Source: Beroe ovata
Lineage: Eukaryota > Ctenophora > Nuda > Beroida > Beroidae
DNA: 31,036 nucleotides
Direction of reading: 5' to 3'
Assembly (NCBI GenBank): GCA_946803715.1
Contig: CAMPET010000006.1
Location: 28,110 to 59,145 of the forward strand
The notes under the pieces are model-generated. The model was not told where the DNA came from, made no database searches, and was given only the letters and a program-made list of their open reading frames with translations. This document shows, in pieces, positions 1 to 7,988 of this stretch. The stretch's first letter is position 1. Each line of letters opens with the position of its first letter. The translations under genes and the position numbers were made by a program.

Positions 1-36
1 TAATACAACAGGAAACAGTCCTCTCTAATGAATGAA

Positions 37-78
37 GTGAGCATATGAACACACACAGTGAGCAGATGAACACACGCA
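37..78. repeat. Two-copy 21-bp tandem repeat
   Basis: Two adjacent 21-bp units, 37-57 and 58-78, both start GTGAGCA and share the core ATGAACACAC. They differ at two positions. No function is inferred. Confidence 0.75.
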
Positions 79-294
79 GCTGTCGCGTGAGGTCACGCGC
101 CTCTCAGCCAATCAGAACTTTTTACCACAAAGTTATGTTGAGACGATGCAAATTTTTAGTGATGCGCGGCGCGTCTTGACAAAACTGGTCATAACTTTTG
201 ATAGGAAGGTCAAATTCAACTGCAGTTTTTTGCGCTGTGTTAGGAAAAAATAGATCTTTCTAACGGTATATAGCAGTACATAAGTTAGTTCGAC

Positions 295-480
295 AGCGCG
301 TAGCGCAAAAATCGGCGAAATGAGTGCACAGGTTTCGTAGGTACGGTGTTCCTCAAGGTCCCATAGCAAAAATATATAGCTATGGCAATATGTATGGGAC
401 CATTTCGCACACATTCGTGTCCGACAAGGTCCCTTAACGTGCGCGGCGCGCGCGTTGCGCGACGCAAGGTCAGAATATCT
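295..480. repeat. GC-rich repeat module, possible non-autonomous transposon fragment
   Basis: The stretch holds the motif CGGTGTTCCTCAAGGTCCCA at 345-364, an internal inverted pair (GGTCCCAT near 357, ATGGGACC near 394), a further AAGGTCCCTT near 425, and then a CGCG-rich tract containing GCGCGCGCGTTGCGCG. The same ingredients recur in other order and orientation at 3425-3550, so this is dispersed repeat material. No transposase is seen. Confidence 0.5.
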
Positions 481-2250
481 TCACTTTTAGCTTTTCCAAA
501 ATTCAACTATCATTAATACAATATATCTAGATATTTATCTTTCAAAAAATGACATCACCAGTTGATTTAAAAGATTATTATTATATTCTTTATAGATATT
601 AATACTGATTGTGAAAAGAGCCTCTCCAGAAATAAGAATTCTATTTCGCCAAAATGTAAACTTCTCAGATGTAAAAGGTTTCTCACCAGTTAAAACATTA
701 TATTTCCAAAATGTGTGAACGGAAAGGTATCTTTTAAAGCTAGTTTAGTGGAATATGAATAGACGTCTTAAAGCTAAAGATAGTGTATACTAACCAACTT
801 AGGAATTAAAGTGAAGGTTAAATACCCATTTGTTGCATCTATTCATTTGTTCATCAGGCAACATGCAAGACTTTCTGCGCTCTCAAATTGGTGCCCTGGC
901 TATTACCAAAGGGCAGACTGAGGTTGATGTTGCTGTGTGAATATTGTCTTGTTGAGTATGATAAGTGTTATTGATTTCATTTCGATATCATTGATTGAAT
1001 TCAGATTTTCTTTGGGTTACGTCTTTCTAGATTCTTTACTTGTCTTCTCGCCAAGGATGTCATTAAGCTGTGTAGCCTTGTTCTAGATTCTTGCCAGTTA
1101 CATTGACACAGTGTCACATTGACATCATACTGATATGACATCCAAGATATAGTTTTGTCTTACCCATGAGGCTGAGGCCCAGTCTGCCCTTTACTTTTAG
1201 AGGTCGAGTTCAGGATTGAGGAGGTTGAAGGATCTGCCCCAGTGGCTGCCAAGAACATGATCAGCCAGCTGTAGATCAGGATCATACATTTGGAGAAGGA
1301 CATTTGGAGAAGATAGTCAAGAATGATGCTCAACATGCTCTCAGGAACCTTGACCAGTAAGTTCAGTTGAAACACTGAGTATCCTGGGTTTATCATGAAC
1401 CATCTATCACTCAGTTATTGATATTTGCATACTGATATGGCGCTGTCCCCCAGTGTTACCTATACGTGAGAAGGACTTTAACAGTGAAGAGATCCTGAAG
1501 ACCTTCCAGGAACAGATCGACCTTCAATATGGACAATAGGGTTTGTCATCATGATTATTGCTGCCTGAAAACTGTTATAAATTTGGACCATGCTTTTAAT
1601 AACAATATTAAGTCAATCTGAAGATTGGTTTTAAGCTGTTATAGCTTTATAGACCCAGCTTGATCGATGAGGACGAGGACACACACACCATCAACACCAC
1701 CCCACGAGTGATAGGTGAGATAGAGGATTGTCAAGTTGTGACAGTCATCTCTTTATTTCTCTCACTATTGAATCATGGCATCCAGATAGTAGCTATCACA
1801 GCATCACAGTATCATAGTATCGAAAAATTACACAATACCACCATCCATCGGTATCCTATGACCAAAACAACCGAATACCGATATTCAATCGATAACAAGG
1901 CATGGAATGTTATCACGTCAGCGCAATCGAGCTTCTTACTGTTGATAACCATTCTCTGAAAACTAAAACCCATGACCTCCCTTTTTACTGCACCTTGAAA
2001 ATATAAAATTATTATGGCAGAGTCATCACTAACCAATGTACTCCTTTGAATTTGAAAATCATTTCGATATCTACATTTATCTTTTCTCCTTCTATTGATT
2101 CCTATCTCCAACCACCCCCGTCCCTCTCTACTGTGAAGCTCTGAATTCCGGATTCGCGGGTGGCTCAGCCTTGCAGTTGTAAGCTGTGAAGTGTGAGGGG
2201 TACGTTGGGCCGAAACTACTCCATTCTCCCTTGCCACTTAGTTATTCTAA
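481..2250. other. Gene-poor stretch with weak coding-like fragments
   Basis: No complete gene is visible. Three short plus-strand stretches look coding-like: 861-940 (reads MQDFLRSQIGALAITKGQ before a stop), about 1455-1540 (EKDFNSEEILKTFQEQIDLQ, ending in a stop) and about 1652-1712 (acidic, IDEDEDTHT). Their spacing and intervening stops could mean small exons of an unrecognised gene or a decayed gene. I could not assign a family or a consistent splice pattern, so no CDS is called. Confidence 0.2.
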
Positions 2251-2476
2251 GGGTAACTGGTGTAGTGATGTGGACTATTGATCGAAAGATCGTGAGTTCG
2301 ATTCCTGGCCACCGCACTACTCAGCTATGGGTGAGAGATTTAACTCAAGTCTCAAGACTATGGAGCCCGACGGTTCACTCAGCCGAGCGTACAGTAAACT
2401 TTGCCGGAGGGTTGAATAAGGAGCTGCTCATTGCAGCGGGGTCTGGGGCGAATAAAGCATGGACTACACTTCCTTA
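2251..2476 (+). mobile_element. tRNA-derived SINE-like element
   Basis: A tRNA-like head at 2251-2318 has an A-box-like segment (TGGTGTAGTGATGTGG, from about 2258) and a good B box (GAGTTCGATTCC, 2294-2305). It has a central hairpin GATCGAAAGATC but no full acceptor-stem pairing, so it is not a functional tRNA. A non-tRNA body follows to about 2476. This arrangement is typical of SINEs. No second copy is visible in the window and no clear poly-A tail or target duplication was found, so the 3' limit is approximate. Confidence 0.45.
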
Positions 2477-2794
2477 ACCGTCACTGGCTTGATTACTTGA
2501 ATCCTTCGATTCCTGACATTGGCTGTACAGCTGTTGGAATAGAATTAAAACTCTACTAAATAAAATAGGGGGCTTTACATCTGTAGGGATACTGTTGATA
2601 TGCAGTTTAGATTCTTCTATCTCTTGTCTCAATCCTTGGATCAGAGAATCGATATCCAGTACAATTGCAGTACATCCATACGTCATACACTCTTTGTTAT
2701 TACAAGTGATAGTTTTTTCTAACAACATTTCATATATAAACGCGTCCTTTAATTTTAGTGTATGGTGTGAGGCATAATACAGAAAATAGCCCAC
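2474..2794 (-). other. Weak minus-strand exon candidate
   Basis: An open frame of about 106 codons runs on the minus strand with a credible local composition. It includes a possible C-x4-C pair (CNNKEC) and a helical segment (LDIDSLIQGLRQEIEESKL). A possible donor (CAGAT|GTAAAG) lies near 2577, so only about 2579-2794 would be coding. I do not recognise a family. It could belong with the candidate at 2899-3099, but a stop codon separates them. Confidence 0.22.
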
Positions 2795-2898
2795 ATTCTA
2801 CACAACATGTGTTTACGACGTACCTTCATGTATGTGAATCATCTTATTTCCTAACTCATAATACTGAGTATATCGATGCTATTCAATCGATTTGCAAC

Positions 2899-3099
2899 TC
2901 AGAGTAAAAATTTATCTTCAGTTCCAGTTTCCTTATGCCCAAAGTATGAGAATATATCTAACATCCCCTCCTTTTCAGATAACTGACGTAACGTATAGTA
3001 ATCTGAGGAATCCTCATCTTCTTTGAAAGATGATAGACTTAAACTCAATAGTTTTAAACTGGCCGATAGACTATCCTCTATCAGGTCGTTGTGTAGTAT
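2899..3099 (-). CDS. Possible terminal exon of an unrecognised gene (partial)
   Basis: An open minus-strand segment of 66 codons ends in TGA at 2899-2901. It reads like real protein: a Leu/Ser-rich helix (SLSASLKLLSLSLSSF), then an acidic linker (KEDEDSSDYYTLRQL) and a C-terminal IFSYFGHKETGTEDKFLL. A splice acceptor (CTATAAG) lies directly upstream, and further upstream the frame is closed, so it would be a last exon in phase 0. No upstream exon was found between 3100 and 3700, which is repeat-rich. The family is unknown; it may be a relict. Confidence 0.3.
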   Translation of the reverse strand: MLHNDLIEDSLSASLKLLSLSLSSFKEDEDSSDYYTLRQLSEKEGMLDIFSYFGHKETGTEDKFLL

Positions 3100-3424
3100 C
3101 TTATAGCTTCATTTATGAAGACATTTGGTGAGAGAAGTCCGATTGAGATCTGTAAAATTAGTGAGATTATGAGCCTCTTATGAAGAATCATAGATAGTTT
3201 TACATTTGGTTGGTAGAAGAGTTGTTTCACTTGTTATGTGCATGATGATAGGCAAGAATGAAGCCGAACGACTGAAGACGCCCAGTGGTCAATGGATCTG
3301 TGACTCGGTGAGCTCACCACACACCTGCCTGAATGTGTTGCCAAACATATGCCATATGCATTGAGCCCTCACACGTGTTATGCAGGAAGGCGCGATCGCC
3401 AAATATTTTCATTCTTGGGGAAGT

Positions 3425-3550
3425 AATCGCGCGCGTTGCGCGCGACATGGGGCCTTGCAGAACACCGATTTGTACGAGAAGGTCCCTTATAAGCAACTAT
3501 GAATAGTATATAATGTGTACTGTATAAGGGACCTTCAGGAACACCGTACG
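3425..3550. repeat. Second GC-rich repeat module with inverted GGTCCCTTATA arms
   Basis: The arms AAGGTCCCTTATA (about 3480-3492) and TATAAGGGACCTT (about 3523-3535) flank a 30-bp AT-rich spacer and can form a hairpin. Outside them sit CAGAACACCG on the left and AGGAACACCGTACG on the right. On the minus strand the right end matches the motif at 345-364 with one or two differences. A CGCGCGCGTTGCGCGCG tract precedes the left arm, as in the 295-480 module. Confidence 0.55.
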
Positions 3551-3587
3551 TAGGGCTGCACTGCGCGGGTACAGGTACAGGCAGTTG

Positions 3588-3737
3588 GCAGATAACTTGT
3601 CAGATGTTACCTGACCTGTTTCTCGCGCGAGCGCGCCTTCACCGAAGGCCGAAACAGGCCTGTTTCGGCCTTCGATGAAGGCGCGCGCGCCGCGCGCGAG
3701 AAACTGAGGTCAGATAAAATCTGACAAGCAGATAACT
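3588..3737. mobile_element. 130-bp fold-back MITE with 10-bp target-site duplications
   Basis: The direct repeat GCAGATAACT occurs at 3588-3597 and 3728-3737. Between them lies a near-complete palindrome, 3598-3727. Its ends are TTGTCAGATGTTACCTGACC on the left and, read inward on the other strand, TTGTCAGATTTTATCTGACC on the right. The centre is the perfect palindrome at 3644-3673, around AACAGG|CCTGTT. Inner arms contain CTCGCGCG and GCGCGCCTTC blocks with a few indels. There is no coding capacity. A 10-bp duplication is within the 9-11 bp range of Mutator-like elements, but the superfamily is an inference. Confidence 0.8.
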
Positions 3738-4261
3738 AGAGATTATATACGGGTTATAATTTCAATTTCCCAGCTAGCCAGGCTAGTATACGACGCGACT
3801 ATACGGCCACGGTTGAAGTTTGAATTGTACTCGGACCCTTGCCGATGTCACTGCCAATGACATGCAGCATGTAAAAAAAGGAAGCGTAACCAATCTGTAT
3901 TCTGTGCCGTGTGATATCAGAAATTCAGAAGTTAATGAATGCCTAATCATCTAGATTGAAATGAAACGTTTAATTATTCAAAGTCAAATCAAAGTACCTA
4001 TACCAAAACCTCTGCCATGCGGCCAGGTTAGTAATGGTAATGGTAGGTATAGATGATAGATAAATAAATTAACTGGACAAATCAACTTTATTTCAGTGCA
4101 TTAAGCATTTAGGCTCATGACACGCATGGAGCTTCACTGTGAGTTGTAAATTGTAATGAAATCGTTTATCGTATATCTAATTCTATACAAAACTACGCTG
4201 CTGATNACCAAATCCTATTTGGTTTTGGAAAAAATACTATTACTATAATTCCAATACTATA
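3738..4261. other. Intergenic, no gene seen; contains n at 4206
   Basis: AT-rich sequence without a credible ORF or RNA gene. The single n at 4206 may hide an assembly gap, as three other n positions in this window do, but here there is no independent sign of missing or duplicated sequence. Confidence 0.5.
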
Positions 4262-4779
4262 TTGATTGGGTAGGTCACGTGACTGTGACTCAAGGTGGTG
4301 GCACATGATCCAGTGATATGGGCGAGTCATTTGATTATGAATATGATGCGAAAGGCGTGGCGACATCTTAACTGGGGGTTACATTGTAGCCATAGCGTAT
4401 CGCGATGTGGTCTGAGTCCTGAGACGCGGTTGGACAATACTAACATCTTGTCATACATACAGCATCTCAATCTCATGAAATCGTTGGACAACGATCTAGA
4501 GATCACATAACTCGTACCCGCCCCTATCACTGGTGATAGCAGCACGGAATACCCAACTTCTGCTAGACTAGGTTAAGGTACCCAATGTCGGGGAAAATAC
4601 GAAATCAAGTAGATCAAGTGTCCAACTGCGTCTCAGATCACATCGCGATACGCAATGACCGCGTTAACATGGCGCCACGCCTCCCGTATCATATGACTCG
4701 CCCCTATCACTATCAGTATCACTGGATCACGTGCAACCACCTTCAGTCAAAGTCATGTGACCTACCAGTACCCAATCAG
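4262..4779. repeat. Large imperfect inverted repeat, MITE-like
   Basis: The left arm 4262-4437 and right arm about 4617-4779 are inverted copies with scattered indels. Shared landmarks, read on the left-arm strand, are TGATTGGGTA, GGTCACRTGACT, AAGGTGGTKGCA, GATCCAGTGATA, GGGCGAGTCAT, GGCGTGGCG, GCGTATCGCGATGTG and GACGCRGTTGGAC. The spacer carries a third partial piece (CCCGCCCCTATCACTGG near 4516) in right-arm orientation. No transposase is present. It could be one long-TIR element or two head-to-head insertions of the same element. Confidence 0.65.
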
Positions 4780-5119
4780 TGTCACAATCATTTGGTTGCG
4801 TGCTGGTGTTGTGAACGTAATTTGGGCATCTAGCGTCCAAAAAGTCTCTATAATGGTAGTTTATCTGATTTAACATTAAACAATTATCATTTTAGAATTA
4901 GACAGTGGATTGGGGGAGATCAAAGTAAATAGTGACCGGGAGTCTGAGCGTCTCACATGCCACAGCGCCCTACGACTTCAATTACAAGAGGAGCAGGATT
5001 TCGGTTGGCAATGGTAATTGTATGACATTAACGCTCTTTATCATAAACTATAAAAAGTCGATGCAGCGACCATAATGTCGGTATGTCCAATTTCAGTCAC
5101 TGTCATCAGTCAGGCTTAT
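4780..5119. other. Intergenic, no gene seen
   Basis: No supportable gene, RNA or repeat was found here beyond the flanking elements. Confidence 0.5.
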
Positions 5120-5240
5120 TTAAGAGGGCGTTTAGAAGGCATTAAGGGTGCATTTAGAGGGCGTTTAGGGTGCATTCAGGGGACGTTTAGGGTGCGTTTA
5201 GGGAGCGTTGAGGGTGCATATAGCGTGCATTCAGGGGGCG
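5120..5240 (+). repeat. 11 x 11-bp tandem array (TTTAGGGTGCG-like)
   Basis: Eleven consecutive 11-bp units with no length variation run from 5120 to 5240. The consensus is TTTAGGGTGCG or TTTAGGGTGCA, and units differ by one to four substitutions. It stays open in one frame (about 96 codons with flanks) because 33 bp is a whole number of codons; there is no sign that this is translated. The TTTAGGG core resembles a telomere repeat, but the 11-bp period does not fit one. Confidence 0.85.
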
Positions 5241-5748
5241 CCAAAGGACAAGCCCCTATTTGTAAAAAAAGACAACATCTAAGTCGCCATATCTGCTTTA
5301 ACATCTGCTTCAAAAAATTCAGAATTGTGCTAAGTCAGAGAAAATGTCCGAGAATCTTCTGTTAGGGTAAAAACAGTTAACGTATGTACTATGTAGACCA
5401 TTTTTGAACGCTGATTTCGAATCTGTCTTCAGAATTGAGCTTGACGGTAAGAGGGGAAAATTTTATTGACGCAAAGTGGTCAAAAATGTTCTCCACCATA
5501 TTCCCACCAGACCAAAGTTTTCAGAGGTCTTATATTGATCTGAGATTCGTTCTCAGGACGTGAAAATGTTTTTAACTCATAAATGAAATCAAATTTGGTC
5601 AAATAACTGATTTGTAAGACCTTTTTGGCAAACTTTGGCAATGACTTTTTTGGCAAAGCCCAAAAAAGTGAGAATACTTTGCCAAATTCTGCCAAAATTT
5701 GCCTTACCCCCCTATTCAGAAACTCGATACTCATAGGTTTCAACAAGT
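5241..5748. other. Intergenic, 3' side of the YHYH gene
   Basis: No gene is seen. The part at 5624-5705 is rich in short TTTGGCA/TGCCAAA words in both orientations, giving weak local palindromes around a run of A and T. It may contain the 3' UTR of the neighbouring minus-strand gene; no clear polyadenylation site was identified. Confidence 0.4.
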
Positions 5749-6966
5749 TCAGATTAGTTGGAAACGTGCCAATGGCAGTATGAAAGTTATGCCAATGAAA
5801 ATCATCCCTGCTTTGCCACGTGATGAATGACCTGCAGTGGAACTGGTACCCCGTGCCTCCCTTGTCAGATACGGGACCGTTCTCTTCTCCACGAAACACT
5901 CACTCTTTATCCCGTCCTCCGTCTTGCAGCTCGTCCCGCAATCCGTATTCTCGGGACAGCACGGAATCAGATCGATCTCCGTGTTTTTGGGCTTCCAGAC
6001 ATAGGGGATCTCGTATTCCAACTCAGCGAGATACTCCTCATCGCGACACGTGATGGGCTGGGTTGGATCCTCCTCATTTGCCGTGCACACCGACTCCAGA
6101 GTGGTCCTGTGACCAGCATCGTCTGTATTACCCCCGCCATCGGCTCCACCATCGTCAGGGAGAGCGGCCCCACCATCGTCGGGCCGTGGACCGGGTCGGG
6201 GCCCCCTCTCATTCCTCACATAACCAGAGTCGTCAAACGGGCAGGCACAGATGTAAGCGCCGATATTCTTGCCCGAGTCGCTCCTGATCTCCCCACTGAA
6301 ACACCCGATAAAGTAGGTGGGGTCAGCAACTACGTGGTACTTGTACCTACCGTCAGCATCTGTCCTCCCTCCGCACTCGTCCAGATCAGAGCTAGTCAGC
6401 TGACGGCCCGTCTCGTCAAATGGACCATATATCGGGATACCGTCCAGTGCGACCCCGTATATTGGGGACGGTTCCCCGCACACAGGCATCTGTACACAGG
6501 GAGAGTAGTAGTGGTAGTGGTACTGGTTGTTTGGCGATGGGTGTCCCTCACAGATGTCCAACTCTTCAAACTCCTTGACATCGGGGCATCCCTCCTCTGC
6601 GGGGTACCAGTTGTAGATCACCGTTCCGGAGGTGGCAATTCCCACGTGACCCGGGGGTGTGCATCTCATGGGTTTTTCTCTCATGATGGGTGTGCTGTAT
6701 ATCTTCATCTCAACTACACTCTCCTCCACAGAATTTGGATTGTCCGTTGTGTCGTGGGGGAAGGTCCAGGTTTCGTGAGATGGAATGCCGTTAGTGTAGA
6801 TTGTCTGGGAGCCGTCTCCATTATCACGAGCCCAGACCTCAGCTTTCTTACCGGTGTTAGGGTCAGTGTGATCGGGGTCACGTGGTTTGAACATGGCCAG
6901 CTCCTCTGCCGTTAGAGCGGAGGCACAGAGGAGGAGGGAAGAGGCGAGGACAAACTTGGTTAACAT
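5749..6966 (-). CDS. Secreted YHYH-domain protein, probably GPI-anchored
   Basis: A single-exon, 405-residue protein. Residues 1-17 form a signal peptide (LTKFVLASSLLLCASA). The family hallmark YHYHYY lies at 149-154, followed by the typical DGIPIYGP at 175-182 and YKYHVVADPTYFIGC at about 208-222. A Cys-rich layout suggests disulfides. A low-complexity Pro/Gly/Asp linker spans about 255-285, then a second Cys-rich segment with CCPENTDCG. The C-terminus is Ser/Gly-rich followed by a hydrophobic tail (GMIFIGITFILPLARFQLI), as in GPI-anchored proteins; a membrane segment is the alternative. YHYH proteins are extracellular and often found in aquatic organisms, but their biochemical role is poorly defined. 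The start is the only Met giving a signal peptide. The family call is firm; the anchor is inferred. Confidence 0.88.
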   Translation of the reverse strand: MLTKFVLASSLLLCASALTAEELAMFKPRDPDHTDPNTGKKAEVWARDNGDGSQTIYTNGIPSHETWTFPHDTTDNPNSVEESVVEMKIYSTPIMREKPMRCTPPGHVGIATSGTVIYNWYPAEEGCPDVKEFEELDICEGHPSPNNQYHYHYYSPCVQMPVCGEPSPIYGVALDGIPIYGPFDETGRQLTSSDLDECGGRTDADGRYKYHVVADPTYFIGCFSGEIRSDSGKNIGAYICACPFDDSGYVRNERGPRPGPRPDDGGAALPDDGGADGGGNTDDAGHRTTLESVCTANEEDPTQPITCRDEEYLAELEYEIPYVWKPKNTEIDLIPCCPENTDCGTSCKTEDGIKSECFVEKRTVPYLTREARGTSSTAGHSSRGKAGMIFIGITFILPLARFQLI

Positions 6967-7988
6967 GACACTATATGAAATGCAGGACTGGTTATCATGA
7001 ATAAGAAAAGGAATCTCTATTATACTGCAGAGCTATTTGAGCCTCGTGATGTGGAACAAAAAGAAGATCGCTAAGCACCTATAAACAGCATGCAGGAGAG
7101 TATAAAGATGCATAAACAGCAACTGAAACTTCAGCTCCATGATAACTGTAAGTGCGCATTTAGCAAGGAATTGAAAATAAGAAGATGACAATCTTTATGA
7201 AGGATCTTGTTGCAACAGGTGCGAGAATAATAAATTTTACGAAATCATGCTGGAAGGAGAAACTCTCGATTTATAGCATTAATATACGGTAACATTAATT
7301 TGAAAGTATAGAAGAGATTTTCAGGACTGAGGACTAGGTTCCTGGGGAAGAGTGCAGACTGGCTCCACTCTTGGCAGAGTGCCAGCTCCACTCTTGGCAG
7401 ACAACACTGGTACGAAAAGAGGGAGGAAGAGTGAAGAGGAATGATAAATATCGGCCGTATACATTACATCATTACTGCCATCGATAATTGAATGGGGATT
7501 GAGGATCAGTGGCCAGGAGATTCCACGGAACAGATGACGTCATTCATCATAGCCCACGTACCCGTGGTCCGTGGTGCTATTTCCAGCTGTAGTATACTAG
7601 AGCTGTAGTATATAGAGCCGACAACAATGTAATAAGCATGAACATACAGAAATAAGTGAACTCTGCAAATGTGGCCTAATGAACTTTTAAATACATAGTA
7701 GAACAATGGGACGTGAATCATTTAACGTTCAGCAAGTTACGGTATAATATCCGCTCTACTCGGTTTTAATGCCATATTACGGTTTGTAATTTTTACTCGT
7801 TACTAAACCCTTCATTATGCAGCCTTTTCTCGAGGAATTATAGACTCTCTCAACCGAGCACACATATGCTAACACACGAGCGGGGAGGGGTGAGCCAGCT
7901 CTGTGGAAAAGGAACAGGAATTTCAACTAAACTCAGTGACTCCTGAGTGATTGTCAATCGAAGTGATTGTCAAGTGAGAGTTAAAACC
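6967..7988. other. Intergenic between the YHYH gene and the MALSU1-like gene
   Basis: No gene is seen. Two small direct repeats are present: GCTCCACTCTTGGCAG at 7362-7377 and 7385-7400, and AGCTGTAGTATA twice near 7587-7615. The right part probably includes the 3' UTR of the minus-strand gene ending at 7989, and the left part the promoter of the YHYH gene. Confidence 0.45.

Noticed and set aside
861-1712. Idea that the coding-like fragments are an ion-channel or IP3/ryanodine-receptor relict
   Set aside because: The short match to a family motif did not extend to other exons, and no consistent splice pattern was found, so no function is claimed.
2251-2318. Functional tRNA gene
   Set aside because: The B box is good, but the acceptor and T stems do not pair as required, so it is called SINE-like instead.
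3598-3727. CRISPR-like or attenuator-type hairpin
   Set aside because: It is a single palindrome with flanking target duplications, without repeat-spacer structure and in animal DNA. A transposon is the simpler reading.
5120-5240. Interstitial telomere repeat
   Set aside because: The core resembles TTTAGGG, but the strict 11-bp period and the GTGC part do not fit telomere arrays.
5827-6915. 362-codon plus-strand open frame opposite the YHYH gene
   Set aside because: It is the mirror of a high-quality coding frame on the other strand. Its translation has no domain or signal, and codon use explains its openness.
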